The notes: a model not told the origin generated them from the letters alone. Positions 25,318-34,740 are shown, counted from the first letter of the stretch. The stretch: DNA of 64,000 bases from Viridibacillus sp050279675 (GCF_050279675.1 NZ_JBNNUK010000009.1:95408-159407); one strand, 5' to 3'. Translations and numbers: made by a program.

Positions 25318-26671
25318 CTAGTGACTCTTTTTTCGCTTTCCGTTGAACAATAATAAGACGGAAGCTCAAGGTAATGGCACCAGCTGTAAGACCACTAATA
25401 AGACCAATCCAGTATCCGAAAGGCCCTAAATCTGTATAATTAGCAATAACATAGCCAAGAGGTAATCCAATTACCCAATAGGATATCATTGCCATTATGA
25501 AAGTAATCGTTACGTCCTTATATCCACGTAATGCGCCTTGAACCGGTGCTTGTATGGCATCAGACAATTGAAAGAAAGCCGCATAGATTAAAAACTGTGT
25601 TGCTAGAGCGAGTACTTGTGGATCCGTTGAATATACACCAGCTATTTGTTCTCTGAAAATGATTAAAATAGTTGCAGAAATAAAACTGAAAATAACGGCA
25701 GTTACTACTGATATATAGCTATAAATACGTGCATCTTTGAATCGTTTAGCACCAACTTCAAAGCCTACTAAAATAGTTGCACCCATTGCTATACTCAAAG
25801 GCATCATATAGGTAAGACTTGCAAAGTTCATCGCAATTTGATGGGCACCAATAACAGCAGTGCTATAGTTACTCATCATTATTGCAACAACTGAGAAAAT
25901 ACTTGTTTCAGCAAAAATAGATAAGCCAATAGGTACCCCGATTTTGCAAATCTCGAGCCATTTTGTAAAGTGGATTTTTGGCCAACTGACATACAATTTA
26001 AAGTTTTTAAATGGTTGACCCTTCATTGTAATGACAATAGCCACTACACAAATAATCCAATAAGTTACGGCTGAAGCCACCCCAGAGCCTACTCCGCCAA
26101 GCTCAGGGAAGCCAAATTTACCAAATATTAATAAGTAGTTAAAGAAAATGTTGACAGGTGTAGCTAGTAAAGTGATGAACATCGATATTCTAGTTTTTCC
26201 AAGTGCATCGATGAAACAGCGTAGTACGCTATAAACGAATAGTGGAATTAAGCCAAAACTCATAGCAATCAAATAATCATGTGCAACGCGTTGTACTTCA
26301 GGTTCTAAAGTCATCGCATTTAATAGGGGATTTATGCACGCCATTAATAGTCCAAAAATAATTATTGCTAATACAATTGCAACATAAAAACCTTGTTGAA
26401 CTGAAAATGTCGCTTCTTTCTGCCTTTTTGCACCGACAAATTGTGCTACAATAGGTGTTATGGATAAAAGAATTCCAGATAAACCTGTATAAACAGGCAA
26501 CCAAATCGAAGAACCAATGGAAACACCTGCTAAGTCAGCAGTGCTATATTTACTTGACATTAAGACATCGAAAAACGACATTAAGTATAAAGCAATTTGG
26601 GTGATTAAAATCGGAAACACAATTTTCAGCATGACTGTCCATTTCGCGCTTATCGTAGTTGTTTCATGCAT
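25298..26671 (-). CDS. MATE family efflux transporter
   Basis: 457-residue, twelve-helix multidrug/toxin exporter of the MATE (NorM-like) family, using a Na+ or H+ gradient. Visible: KIVFPILITQIALYLMSFFD opening helix 1, VSIGSSIWLPVYTGLSGIL, FVGAKRQKEA, the second-half mirror KIGVPIGLSIFAETSIFS and MGATILVGFEVGAKRFKDA, and GALRGYKDV. ATG 26671 (MHETTT) is chosen because TTGGAGG precedes it; longer in-frame versions start inside the divergent murG promoter region. Substrate cannot be told from sequence. Confidence 0.92.
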   Translation of the reverse strand: MHETTTISAKWTVMLKIVFPILITQIALYLMSFFDVLMSSKYSTADLAGVSIGSSIWLPVYTGLSGILLSITPIVAQFVGAKRQKEATFSVQQGFYVAIVLAIIIFGLLMACINPLLNAMTLEPEVQRVAHDYLIAMSFGLIPLFVYSVLRCFIDALGKTRISMFITLLATPVNIFFNYLLIFGKFGFPELGGVGSGVASAVTYWIICVVAIVITMKGQPFKNFKLYVSWPKIHFTKWLEICKIGVPIGLSIFAETSIFSVVAIMMSNYSTAVIGAHQIAMNFASLTYMMPLSIAMGATILVGFEVGAKRFKDARIYSYISVVTAVIFSFISATILIIFREQIAGVYSTDPQVLALATQFLIYAAFFQLSDAIQAPVQGALRGYKDVTITFIMAMISYWVIGLPLGYVIANYTDLGPFGYWIGLISGLTAGAITLSFRLIIVQRKAKKESLENASIA

Positions 26672-26794
26672 GTAGTTCGCCTCCAAGTATAAATTGACAT
26701 CTTTTCTATTGTGATTTCGTATAGTAAAATAAGTAGCTGTTCTAGTAAATCCAAAGCAGTTCATACATTGTTCTAGCAGAATAGGAGAATAATA

Positions 26795-27871
26795 ATGACG
26801 AACCAAACAATAATATTAACTGGTGGGGGTACAGCTGGCCACGTTTCACTCAATCAGGCTATAATACCATCTTTCCTTAAAAAGGGCTATGAGGTACACT
26901 ATATTGGCTCAAAAGAGGGCATTGAAAAAGAAATTATCGGCCAGGCATTCCCTGACCTCCAATATCATGCAATTTCAAGCGGTAAATTAAGACGTTATTT
27001 CTCAATGAAAAATTTTACAGACCCGTTCAGAGTCTTAGCAGGTGTTGCACAAGCCTTAACGATTATTCGTAAATTAAAACCTGTAGCGATTTTTTCTAAA
27101 GGCGGCTTTGTATCGGTACCTGTTGTTATGGCAGCAAAAATGGCTGGTGTTCCAGTTATTGCGCATGAATCTGATGTTACACCAGGTCTTGCCAATAAAC
27201 TATCATTACCATTTGCTTCACATATTTTCACTGTATTTAAACAAACACTTAAGCATTTACCAGCTGAAAAAGCCTCTTGCACTGGGTCAATTATTCGCCC
27301 GGCTTTATTTGAAGGACGAAAAGCAACCGGCTTAGCATTATGTGGATTTAAAGAAAGAAAAGAAGTAATCCTAATTATGGGTGGTAGCCAAGGGTCTAAA
27401 TTTATAAACGATGCAGTACGCGCTAATATTGTGCAACTATTAGAAAATCACAATGTTATTCACCTTTGCGGTAAAGGGCATATAGATGAAGCTTTAGTGA
27501 ATATGCCTGGCTATAAGCAGTTTGAATATGTAACGACAGAATTGCCAGACCTATTACACGCCTCAGATCTAATCGTATCAAGAGCGGGTTCAAACTCTAT
27601 TTTTGAGTTTTTAGCTTTAGAAAAACCAATGTTACTTATTCCGTTATCTTTACAAAAATCACGTGGCGATCAAATTCTGAACGCTAAGCTATTTTTTGAA
27701 CAAGGTTTAGCTGAAGTTTTACAAGAAGATGATTTAACGAATAAAACATTTATGGATGCAATACTTAGCCTAAAGCAACATAAAGAAGGTTTAATCAAGC
27801 AAATGCGAGAAACGGAGTCTCCCAAAACACCGGATGAAATGGTAGAGTTGATATTAAATTATACAAAATAA
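26795..27871 (+). CDS. murG: MurG-type UDP-GlcNAc transferase
   Basis: Adds GlcNAc from UDP-GlcNAc to lipid I to form lipid II on the cytoplasmic membrane face. 358 residues. Motifs: ILTGGGTAGHVSLNQAIIP (first G-loop), FSKGGFVSVPVVMAAKMAGVP with EHESD-like IAHESDVTPGLANK, IMGGSQGSKFINDAV (second G-loop) and the UDP-binding LIVSRAGSNSIFEFLAL. The canonical copy normally lies in the mur/fts cluster; here it stands alone between a MATE gene and repeats, so it may be a second MurG as seen in some Bacillales. AATAGGAG before the ATG. Confidence 0.92.
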   Translation: MTNQTIILTGGGTAGHVSLNQAIIPSFLKKGYEVHYIGSKEGIEKEIIGQAFPDLQYHAISSGKLRRYFSMKNFTDPFRVLAGVAQALTIIRKLKPVAIFSKGGFVSVPVVMAAKMAGVPVIAHESDVTPGLANKLSLPFASHIFTVFKQTLKHLPAEKASCTGSIIRPALFEGRKATGLALCGFKERKEVILIMGGSQGSKFINDAVRANIVQLLENHNVIHLCGKGHIDEALVNMPGYKQFEYVTTELPDLLHASDLIVSRAGSNSIFEFLALEKPMLLIPLSLQKSRGDQILNAKLFFEQGLAEVLQEDDLTNKTFMDAILSLKQHKEGLIKQMRETESPKTPDEMVELILNYTK

Positions 27872-27907
27872 CAAAAGTATCCTCAACTGAGGTAGCTTTA
27901 TATGAGG

Positions 27908-27943
27908 GACATTAACTTATAAATTAAGTTAATGTCTTTTTTG
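27908..27943 (+). terminator. Intrinsic terminator after murG
   Basis: GACATTAACTTA/TAAGTTAATGTC hairpin with TTTTTT after it. Confidence 0.85.
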
Positions 27944-27993
27944 TAGTTTTAATAGGAGAATTGTAGATTCCATATTAATTGGTCTATTTAAGT

Positions 27994-28029
27994 GAAAAAA
28001 AGAAGCCTTCACTTTTGTGAAGGCTTCTT
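27994..28029 (-). terminator. Terminator of minus-strand GNAT transcript
   Basis: AAGAAGCCTTCAC/GTGAAGGCTTCTT hairpin; seven Ts follow on the minus strand. No closer terminator exists for the GNAT gene at 28485, so the three repeats in between would lie in its 3' untranslated region. Confidence 0.75.
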
Positions 28030-28108
28030 ATATTGAGAGTACCATTTTGTGATTGGAAGTGCGATGGGCCTATAGGATGTTGTGAATTTAGGTTGCTTCC
28101 TTAAGTGG

Positions 28109-28484
28109 GATATCCAGCTTCAGGCGCTAGTTGTTCGGGTCGTTTCAGTCGGGCGCTCAAAGTCAAAGATAGAATTTGGCTTCCATCTTCCAACGACCTC
28201 ACAGCTTAACGAGCGCCATCAGCGCTTAAGATATCCAGCTTCAGCGGCCAGCCTCTCGAGGTCACTTCAGTCTCTCGGTCAAAAGCTGAAGTGATGCTTT
28301 TGATTCGAGCCTTCCAGTGCTTGTCGAGGCTAAATGGGCCGCTTCAGCATTTAGTTAGATATCCAGCTTCAGCGGCCAGCCTCTCGAGGTCATTTCAGTC
28401 TCTCGGTCAAAAGCTGAAGTGATGCTTTTGATTCGAGCCTTCCAGTGCTTGTCGAGGCTAAACGGGCCGCTTCAGCATTTAAGT
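28109..28484. repeat. Three tandem copies of a ~128-bp structured intergenic repeat
   Basis: Units start with GATATCCAGCTTCAG at 28109, 28230 and 28358. Copies 2 and 3 differ at only a few positions; copy 1 is shorter and diverged. Each unit can fold on itself: GCGGCC near the start faces GGGCCGC near the end, and an inner TCA(C/T)TTCAG pairs with CTGAAGTGA. GC content is clearly above the neighbourhood. The unit resembles dispersed intergenic repeats common in Bacillaceae (remembered, not searched). Copy 3 ends at the GNAT stop codon. Confidence 0.85.
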
Positions 28485-29033
28485 TTACATCGCTTGTTCT
28501 TCTTCTTCTTTGTTCTGACTAGCTGTATATAAATAAAAGAAGTCTTTTTGGATTTTCATTAGTTCGAAGTGCTTGTCACCTTGGTTGATTTGCTCGTATA
28601 GGGATGGGTGGCTTTCTTTAGCGTCCATTATATAGCCAATTTTTTCGGCAGCACGAAGGGATTTAGTGTTTTCAGTGCGAATGCGCAAGAAAACGGTATG
28701 GAACTCTAGTTCAAAGAACAGTTCGTGCAAGAAGAGTTCTTTTGCTTTCTGGTTGTATCCCTTGCCTTGGTGTGGGGTACCGATCCAAGTGCCTAAAAAG
28801 CCAGCGCCGTCTTGCACATCATAGACGGTAATTGTGCCGATGGGTTGTCCCCAGTCATCGGTTATCGTACGAGAAACGGCTTTACCGTTCTCCTCGTCTT
28901 CCATTAGTTGGTTAGTCAAAAACCAGTACTCATCGGCACTATTAGCTTTCTGACGCACAAAAGGGAAGACAGATGGGTGTTTTAGTAACTCATAAAGATC
29001 GTTACATTCGTGTAATTCACGTCGCTTAATCAA
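28485..29033 (-). CDS. GNAT family N-acetyltransferase (RimJ/RimL type)
   Basis: 182 residues. RimJ/RimL-like layout: ELLKHPSVFPFVRQKA (N-terminal arm), GTITVYDVQDGAGFLGTWIGTPHQGKGYNQKAKELF with the acetyl-CoA motif A (WIGTPHQGKGYNQ), and FLRIRTENTKSLRAAEKIGY, motif B. TTG start at 29033 with AAAGGAGG eight bases upstream. Substrate unknown (an amine or protein N-terminus). The C-terminus is acidic (EEEEQ). The gene lies between a tRNA-like element upstream and the 128-bp repeats downstream. Confidence 0.85.
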   Translation of the reverse strand: MIKRRELHECNDLYELLKHPSVFPFVRQKANSADEYWFLTNQLMEDEENGKAVSRTITDDWGQPIGTITVYDVQDGAGFLGTWIGTPHQGKGYNQKAKELFLHELFFELEFHTVFLRIRTENTKSLRAAEKIGYIMDAKESHPSLYEQINQGDKHFELMKIQKDFFYLYTASQNKEEEEQAM

Positions 29034-29079
29034 GCGAAACGCCTCCTTTACGGGGGTGAACTTCCAAATGAATGGCAGG

Positions 29080-29190
29080 TCCTAGCCCCCTCGAAATTTT
29101 TCATATAATGTTGCATAAAAAATTTCGGGGTGGGAATCGAACCCACTAGAACCAGCATGACTACTGGTGGCGCACCATTTGCCTTCCCTA
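29080..29190 (-). other. tRNA-like element / tRNA pseudogene with large hairpin
   Basis: On the minus strand GTGGG-TTCGATT-CCCAC (29130-29146) is a perfect T-arm. Upstream of it ACCAG/CTGGT (29151-29168) makes an anticodon-like stem with an eight-base loop, and GGC/GCC (29169-29183) a weak D-like arm. The expected seven-pair acceptor stem and CCA are absent; instead CCCCGAAATTTTTT pairs with AAAAATTTCGAGGGG (29085-29130) as a long hairpin. Not a functional tRNA by inspection; it may be a tRNA relic or a structured leader of the GNAT gene, whose start is about 45 bases further on. Confidence 0.45.
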
Positions 29191-29383
29191 TTGACTCTAT
29201 AAAAAATAGGAATCATTTTATGAAATTATTTTGCAATTTAACTATACTAAGTTTTACCTGATTTGCAAAGAAAAAAACATGGAAAAATAAATTTGTAATA
29301 TTTACTAGCATTAAATGGAACATATACAGTTGTATGCTTGACAAAATAGAATTATGATATATAGAGGATACGGGGGGTTGTAT

Positions 29384-30352
29384 ATGTTAATGCAGTTACA
29401 TAAAGTTCACGGTTCAGGCAATACATTTTACATATTTGAAACAAATGATGAAAAAAGTATGGATTGGACTAAACTTGGCATTTGGCTATGTCAAAAAGAC
29501 AATCTTGGGGGAGCAGATGGCCTACTGCTTGTCGCTCCATCTAAAATAGGACTTGCTAAAATGCGTGTCATTAATGCAGACGGATCAGAGGCATCTATGT
29601 GTGGCAATGGTTTACGTTGCGTCGCTCGTTATATTTGTGAAAAATATAACGTTTCAGAGGCGTTAATTGAAACAATGAAAGCTGTCTTAAAGGTACAAAA
29701 AGAAGCATCAATTTTCGGTGGCATTCCAACATATTCTGTTGAAATTGCACCAGTATCTTTTGACCTAGATTCTTTACCAATGCTTTACAAAAACAAACAA
29801 CAAATTCGCAATGATATAATTGAGGAATTTGCTGATGATATTCCATTTACAGCTGTTTCAGTTCCAAACCCACATTTAATTGGTATTGTACAGTCAGATA
29901 AAATATCCAATACACATCATCAAGAAAGATTATCTAGTAAATTAAATGGAGATAATGAATATTGTCCAGACGGCGTAAATGTGAGCTATGTGTATCCGAT
30001 GGATGAGGACTCAATTTACGTCCGTACATATGAGCGTGGAGTAGGCTTTACTAACGCATGCGGCACGGCGATGACAGCATCTGCATTAGTTTCTTCAATA
30101 GAGAGAGTAGTTTCAGCTAGTAAAGTAACAGTATATAACCCTGGTGGCTTTGTTCAATGTCATGTGTTACATAATGAAGGGGATTACGTTTTAAAACTGA
30201 TTGGTAATGCAACATTTGTAGCTGAATTAGAGTTGAACACCGAAAACGAATGGTTGTGGCAATCTGTTAAGGAAACAGATGAACAAAAAGCTTATGAATC
30301 TCTAATTAATTATGCAGAGACTAAAACAGCATCTATTTATTTAACTCCTTGA
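29384..30352 (+). CDS. dapF: Diaminopimelate epimerase
   Basis: Interconverts LL- and meso-diaminopimelate for peptidoglycan and lysine synthesis. About 322 residues. Both active-site cysteines are present: ASMCGNGLRCVARY and GFTNACGTAMTASALV. HGSGNTFYIFE, INADGSEAS and PNPHLIGIV are further family motifs. It is longer than the usual 270-285 residues because of a C-terminal extension (LWQSVKETDEQKAYESLIN onward) and a longer middle. ATG 29384 follows GGGGGG; an ATG at 29354 without a site would add ten residues. A PAS-GGDEF gene follows within 13 bases. Confidence 0.93.
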   Translation: MLMQLHKVHGSGNTFYIFETNDEKSMDWTKLGIWLCQKDNLGGADGLLLVAPSKIGLAKMRVINADGSEASMCGNGLRCVARYICEKYNVSEALIETMKAVLKVQKEASIFGGIPTYSVEIAPVSFDLDSLPMLYKNKQQIRNDIIEEFADDIPFTAVSVPNPHLIGIVQSDKISNTHHQERLSSKLNGDNEYCPDGVNVSYVYPMDEDSIYVRTYERGVGFTNACGTAMTASALVSSIERVVSASKVTVYNPGGFVQCHVLHNEGDYVLKLIGNATFVAELELNTENEWLWQSVKETDEQKAYESLINYAETKTASIYLTP

Positions 30353-30365
30353 AGAGGTGGCAATA

Positions 30366-32399
30366 TTGAATGGCAATCTGATTACTAAAGAGCAGTTTGA
30401 TGCGTTTTATCAAAATTGTTTAGATTTTGTTTTTTTAATGGAAAAAGTCAGTGATGAATATCAATACGTATACATAAATCGTGCAGCTGAAGATGTTTTT
30501 GATGAGTCGCCAATAGACAAAAGTTTATCTGCTTGTTTAGAAACAGAAGTCGTTGAGATGATTGTTAAAATTTACAATGAATCCATCGAGAAACAGCAAC
30601 TGCTCCAATACCGAGATTTCTATTTATTCTCTGATACTAAACGTACGAATGAAACAACCGTTACGCCAATTTTTTATGGCGAAAGGCAATATATACTTGC
30701 TGTTACGAAAGAAATTTCACAGCAAAAAGTGATGGAGGAAAAAAACTTATTTCTACAATCACTTTTTGACATGAAAATGGATCCAACAATTGTATTAGCT
30801 AATGATTTAACCTTTTTTGATGGTAATCCTAAATTTGAGCAGTACTTTAACTGCAAGATTGAAGACTGGAAAGGGAAGCTGTTTTTTAATTTTCATCTTG
30901 TTTCACCAGAAGATCATGAATCATTCGCAGAGCATCTTCGAAACGCATTAAATGGAAGAGGGCATCCGTCCGTTTTATATACACATAAAAAAGCGGATGG
31001 CATTGAGAGTCAATTCCTAGTCAGTTTTTCGCCAATCACTACTAATGACCAAGTTGTAGCTATTTATATTCAATGGCTAGAATTAACGAAAAATATTCAA
31101 TTAAAAGAAGATTTACGTCAAGTAAGTCACATGCTTGATAGTTATAAAGGGGCACTGAATTCAGCCGCAAATATTTGTATTACAGATAAAAATGGAGTCA
31201 TTAAATTTGTAAATGAGCGTTATGCGCAATCAAGTCAATACAGTGCAGATGAGCTAATCGGAAATTCTAATAAGATACTAAATTCACGGACTCAGCCTTC
31301 TTCATTTTATGTAGAAATGTGGAAAACGTTACTAAATGGTCAAATTTGGCGCGGGGAAATTTGCAACCATTCTAAATATGGTAACAGATACTGGATGGAT
31401 ACAACAATCGTTCCAATCTTCAGCAACAATGGAGAAATTGATAGTTTTCTTTCTGTCTGCTTTGATGTATCTGATAAAAAAATTATGATGACTAACCTTC
31501 GAAATATTGAAAAAACATTCCGGCTGATCACCGAAAATACGAATGATTTGATTGTCATTACGAACGATGATGGAATAATCATTTATGTTTCCCCGAACCA
31601 TATAAACCGACTTGGCTTTGAAAAGGACGAGCTACTTGGGCGTTTCTATTTTGATATGATGTCTGATGATAGTAAGGAATTGTTAAAGAATGAATTTTCA
31701 TCGACTTTATTGGAAGAAGGGGACGTACAGATTGATTTACAAATTAAAACGAAAAATGGAGAAACTTTTTGGACTGAAACCTATCTTACAGCAGTAAAGG
31801 ATGCTGAACGTGACGAAGTGTTCCAATATGTAAGTGTCGCTAGGGAAATTACTCATCGTAAGAAAAGGGAAGATCAGTTGCGCTTTATGGCCTATCATGA
31901 CAGTTTAACGTTGCTACCAAATCGACGTTACTTATTGATGGAATTTACTAAGTTAGTCAAAGAAGCGATGGCTCTCAATTATGCTATTACTTTACTCTAT
32001 ATTGACGGAGATGATTTTAAAAAGGTGAATGATGATTTCGGTCATGATGTTGGGGATGACTTTATCCGTAATTTTGGACTTGCGCTTGTTTCCAGTGTTC
32101 GCGATTTAGATATAGTTAGTCGAATAGGTGGAGACGAATTTATTGTTGTCTTAACTAATATGTCTAAAGACCAATACATTCGAAAACAACAAGTGAAAAA
32201 TACGATTAAACGTATTCAACAAACATTAAAAGATGGCTGGACAATTAACGAACAACACTTTTCACCTACTTCGTCTATTGGAATTGCTTCTTTCCCTGAG
32301 AATGGCCATTCAATAGAAGACTTGCTAGATAAAGCAGATGAGGCACTATATATAGCGAAAAAAACAAAAGGGAAAAATTCATATCATTTTTCAAGTTAA
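30366..32399 (+). CDS. Multi-PAS diguanylate cyclase
   Basis: Predicted c-di-GMP synthase, about 677 residues, cytoplasmic. At least four PAS-type sensor modules in series: VFLMEKVSDEYQYVYINRA, DPTIVLANDLTFFDGNPKF, AANICITDKNGVIKFVNERY and TENTNDLIVITNDDGIIIYV, the last two with PAC-like ends (GNRYWMDTTIVPI, TFWTETYLTAV). GGDEF domain begins at MAYHDSLTLLPNRRYLL, with an intact active site in SRIGGDEFIVVLT and no EAL domain. TTG 30366 is likely, after GAGGTGG; GTG 30357 lies in that site. It starts just after dapF and is followed by the ArlR-like gene after 18 bases, so these signalling genes may share a transcript. Confidence 0.9.
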   Translation: MNGNLITKEQFDAFYQNCLDFVFLMEKVSDEYQYVYINRAAEDVFDESPIDKSLSACLETEVVEMIVKIYNESIEKQQLLQYRDFYLFSDTKRTNETTVTPIFYGERQYILAVTKEISQQKVMEEKNLFLQSLFDMKMDPTIVLANDLTFFDGNPKFEQYFNCKIEDWKGKLFFNFHLVSPEDHESFAEHLRNALNGRGHPSVLYTHKKADGIESQFLVSFSPITTNDQVVAIYIQWLELTKNIQLKEDLRQVSHMLDSYKGALNSAANICITDKNGVIKFVNERYAQSSQYSADELIGNSNKILNSRTQPSSFYVEMWKTLLNGQIWRGEICNHSKYGNRYWMDTTIVPIFSNNGEIDSFLSVCFDVSDKKIMMTNLRNIEKTFRLITENTNDLIVITNDDGIIIYVSPNHINRLGFEKDELLGRFYFDMMSDDSKELLKNEFSSTLLEEGDVQIDLQIKTKNGETFWTETYLTAVKDAERDEVFQYVSVAREITHRKKREDQLRFMAYHDSLTLLPNRRYLLMEFTKLVKEAMALNYAITLLYIDGDDFKKVNDDFGHDVGDDFIRNFGLALVSSVRDLDIVSRIGGDEFIVVLTNMSKDQYIRKQQVKNTIKRIQQTLKDGWTINEQHFSPTSSIGIASFPENGHSIEDLLDKADEALYIAKKTKGKNSYHFSS

Positions 32400-32417
32400 A
32401 GATGGAAGGTGTTTTCA

Positions 32418-33092
32418 ATGAAAAAGCATATTCTATTAGTAGAAGATGAAAAAAACATTGCGCGATTTATTGAATTAGAACTGAAGCATGAACAATTTGA
32501 AGTGACAGTTTGTTCTAACGGCCGTGTTGGTCTAGATACGGCTCTAGAGCAAGAATTCGATGTCATTTTACTCGATGTTATGCTTCCTGAATTAAATGGA
32601 ATTGAAGTATGTAGACGCATTAGAGCCATATCGGATGTGCCTATAATCTTAATAACCGCACGAGATGCTGTAATTGACCGTGTAGCGGGTCTAGATGCGG
32701 GAGCAGATGATTACATTGTCAAACCTTTTGCTATTGAAGAATTACTAGCAAGAATTCGCTCTATTTTAAGACGATACACTTCGATCGAGTCAGCAGGTCA
32801 ACAATTAATATTTAAAAATATTACTATTGAATCTGATGCATACACTGCCTATGTCAATGAGGAAATACTTAGTTTGACGAAAACAGAATTTGATCTACTC
32901 AGCTTATTAATTGAAAATAAGAATCGTGTTTGTACCCGTGATCAAATTTTAGAGCAGGTATGGGGTTATCAATCGGATGTGGAAACAAATGTTGTCGACG
33001 TTTATATCCGTCACCTGCGCTCAAAACTACCTAAAATAGAAAGTGGTTACATTGAAACAGTTCGTGGAGTAGGGTATGTGATGCGAGAATGA
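32418..33092 (+). CDS. arlR: OmpR-family response regulator, ArlR-like
   Basis: 224-residue response regulator. Receiver domain with phosphoacceptor Asp53 in FDVILLDVMLPELNG, acidic pair in LLVEDEKN and Lys in DDYIVKPFAIEELLARIR; winged-helix DNA-binding domain with LTKTEFDLLSLLIENKN and VVDVYIRHLRSKL. The closest remembered match is ArlR of Staphylococcus, supported by the adjacent kinase and odhAB. ATG 32418 follows GGAAGG by nine bases. Stop overlaps the kinase start (ATGA). Confidence 0.88.
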   Translation: MKKHILLVEDEKNIARFIELELKHEQFEVTVCSNGRVGLDTALEQEFDVILLDVMLPELNGIEVCRRIRAISDVPIILITARDAVIDRVAGLDAGADDYIVKPFAIEELLARIRSILRRYTSIESAGQQLIFKNITIESDAYTAYVNEEILSLTKTEFDLLSLLIENKNRVCTRDQILEQVWGYQSDVETNVVDVYIRHLRSKLPKIESGYIETVRGVGYVMRE

Positions 33093-34495
33093 ATAGAATC
33101 AATCATTATTTATCGAACCAGTCGTTAAAGGGGAAATGGGCGCTTACATCTTCTGTCGTCATTTTCGTTAGCTTTACTGTTATTTGTTCAGTACTTTATA
33201 TTGCTATCCACTCATGGCTTTTAAATGAGCAGGAGCAGTCCGTAAAGCGTACGATGGATGACTTAACAGTGTTTTTTGAATCTCAAGGTAATTTCTTAAC
33301 CATACATGATATTCAGTCAAATAAGGGGCTTATGAATTCTATAATAGATAAGAATCAAACAGTCCGTATATTGAATCAAGATAAAGTTGAAATATTACGT
33401 ATTAATGATTCGACGAAAATCATGCCTTCAGTACCAGAAAATTTACCAAATCACGGATATGCTATTTCGAAAGAAAAGGTACAGAATGTAGATATGTTTT
33501 TGGCGGCATCGACAATCAGGATTGGACCTTTTTCAGGCTATATTCAATTGACGCATCCTTTGACTTCGTTTGTATCCCTTATGCGATATATTTTAACGGC
33601 TATGTTTATTTTAGGGTTAGGGGCCCTCATAGTATCTGCAGGAATAGGATATATTTTAGCGACTACTTTATTGAAACCACTAGACGACTTGAGACTAGAA
33701 ATGACAGAAGTGGCAGAACAGGGTTTTACGGCTCCTATTAAACTCCAATACGACGCAAAGGATGAAATTGGTGACTTATTGACCGTATATCGATCGATGA
33801 TGGGGGAGCTAGAGCAATCATTCCTTAGCCAGCAACAATTCATTTCTGATGCCTCTCATGAGCTGAGAACCCCTATTCAAGTAGTAGAAGGACATTTATC
33901 GTTAATCAAAAGATGGGGAAAAGATGATCCAGCTGTTTTAGAAGAATCATTAAACACTTCCTTACTTGAAATTACACGTATGAAAAAGCTTATAGAAGAG
34001 ATGTTAGAACTTGCAAGAAGAGAACAGAATGATTTACAAAACAATGCTGATATTCTTATGATAACTACCGATATTATGGAGGAAATAAAAGTATTATCTC
34101 CAGACGCAACGATTGAATTAGAAGTTGATTCAGAAATTAGTTATAGGGCAATTATTTCTGACAATGCCTATGGTCAGATTTTACGTAATCTTCTGCAAAA
34201 CGCTATACGCTATTCAGAAAATAGTCCAAGGATTAAAATCAAGCTTTCAAAACAATATGAAAGTGTGCAAATTGAAGTGTCAGATCGTGGAATTGGTATT
34301 GCAGAGGAAGATCAAGCACGTATATTTGATCGTTTTTACAGAGTCGACTCATCTCGTTCACGTGATGGTGGGGGCACAGGATTAGGATTGAGTATTGTAA
34401 ATATGCTGGTAAATAAATATCGTGGAACGATAAAGGTGAATAGTAAACTCCATTTTGGCAGTACTTTCACTATAGAATTGCCAGCTGAAAAATGA
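33089..34495 (+). CDS. arlS: Sensor histidine kinase, ArlS-like
   Basis: 468-residue membrane kinase: TM1 (residues 20-43), a sensor domain of about 120 residues outside, TM2 (YILTAMFILGLGALIVSAGIG in parts, near 167-190), HAMP, phosphoacceptor His257 in FISDASHELRTPIQVVEGHL, and HATPase boxes N (LLQNAIRYS), G1 (DRGIGIAEED), F (IFDRFYRVD) and G2 (GGGTGLGLSIV). The segment KRWGKDDPAVLEESLN is nearly the same as in staphylococcal ArlS, so the assignment is good although made from memory. Translationally coupled to arlR. In staphylococci the pair controls adhesion and virulence; the role here is unknown. Confidence 0.88.
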   Translation: MNRINHYLSNQSLKGKWALTSSVVIFVSFTVICSVLYIAIHSWLLNEQEQSVKRTMDDLTVFFESQGNFLTIHDIQSNKGLMNSIIDKNQTVRILNQDKVEILRINDSTKIMPSVPENLPNHGYAISKEKVQNVDMFLAASTIRIGPFSGYIQLTHPLTSFVSLMRYILTAMFILGLGALIVSAGIGYILATTLLKPLDDLRLEMTEVAEQGFTAPIKLQYDAKDEIGDLLTVYRSMMGELEQSFLSQQQFISDASHELRTPIQVVEGHLSLIKRWGKDDPAVLEESLNTSLLEITRMKKLIEEMLELARREQNDLQNNADILMITTDIMEEIKVLSPDATIELEVDSEISYRAIISDNAYGQILRNLLQNAIRYSENSPRIKIKLSKQYESVQIEVSDRGIGIAEEDQARIFDRFYRVDSSRSRDGGGTGLGLSIVNMLVNKYRGTIKVNSKLHFGSTFTIELPAEK

Positions 34496-34740
34496 CGTTT
34501 TTATCAAACTTTATTCTATTATTAGTTCGTTCAAGAAAAAAATTGCTAAATTTGTTGAAAACGATTGTATTTTTTGTGAAGAGTAGTAAGATTGAAGGGG
34601 AAAAATGTTCTTCTTGATTTATTAATACAGTTGTTTCACTTAAGCAGGAAGAATGGTAAGATAGTTAGTGGATTTTCAAATAATTAATTAATATAATTAA
34701 TGGAACTGCCACTTGGCAAAAAAGTTGGAGGTAATTCTAC

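Noticed and set aside
28082..28294. 70-residue ORF across the 128-bp repeats
   Set aside because: It reads through repeat copies 1 and 2 with no ribosome site; the repeats are better explained as non-coding structured units.
28109..28484. CRISPR array
   Set aside because: The units are contiguous 128-bp repeats with no spacers, and no cas genes are present.
29040..29200. Functional tRNA or T-box leader
   Set aside because: The acceptor stem and CCA are absent and the anticodon-like loop has eight bases; the T-box consensus AGGGTGGNACCGCG is not present.
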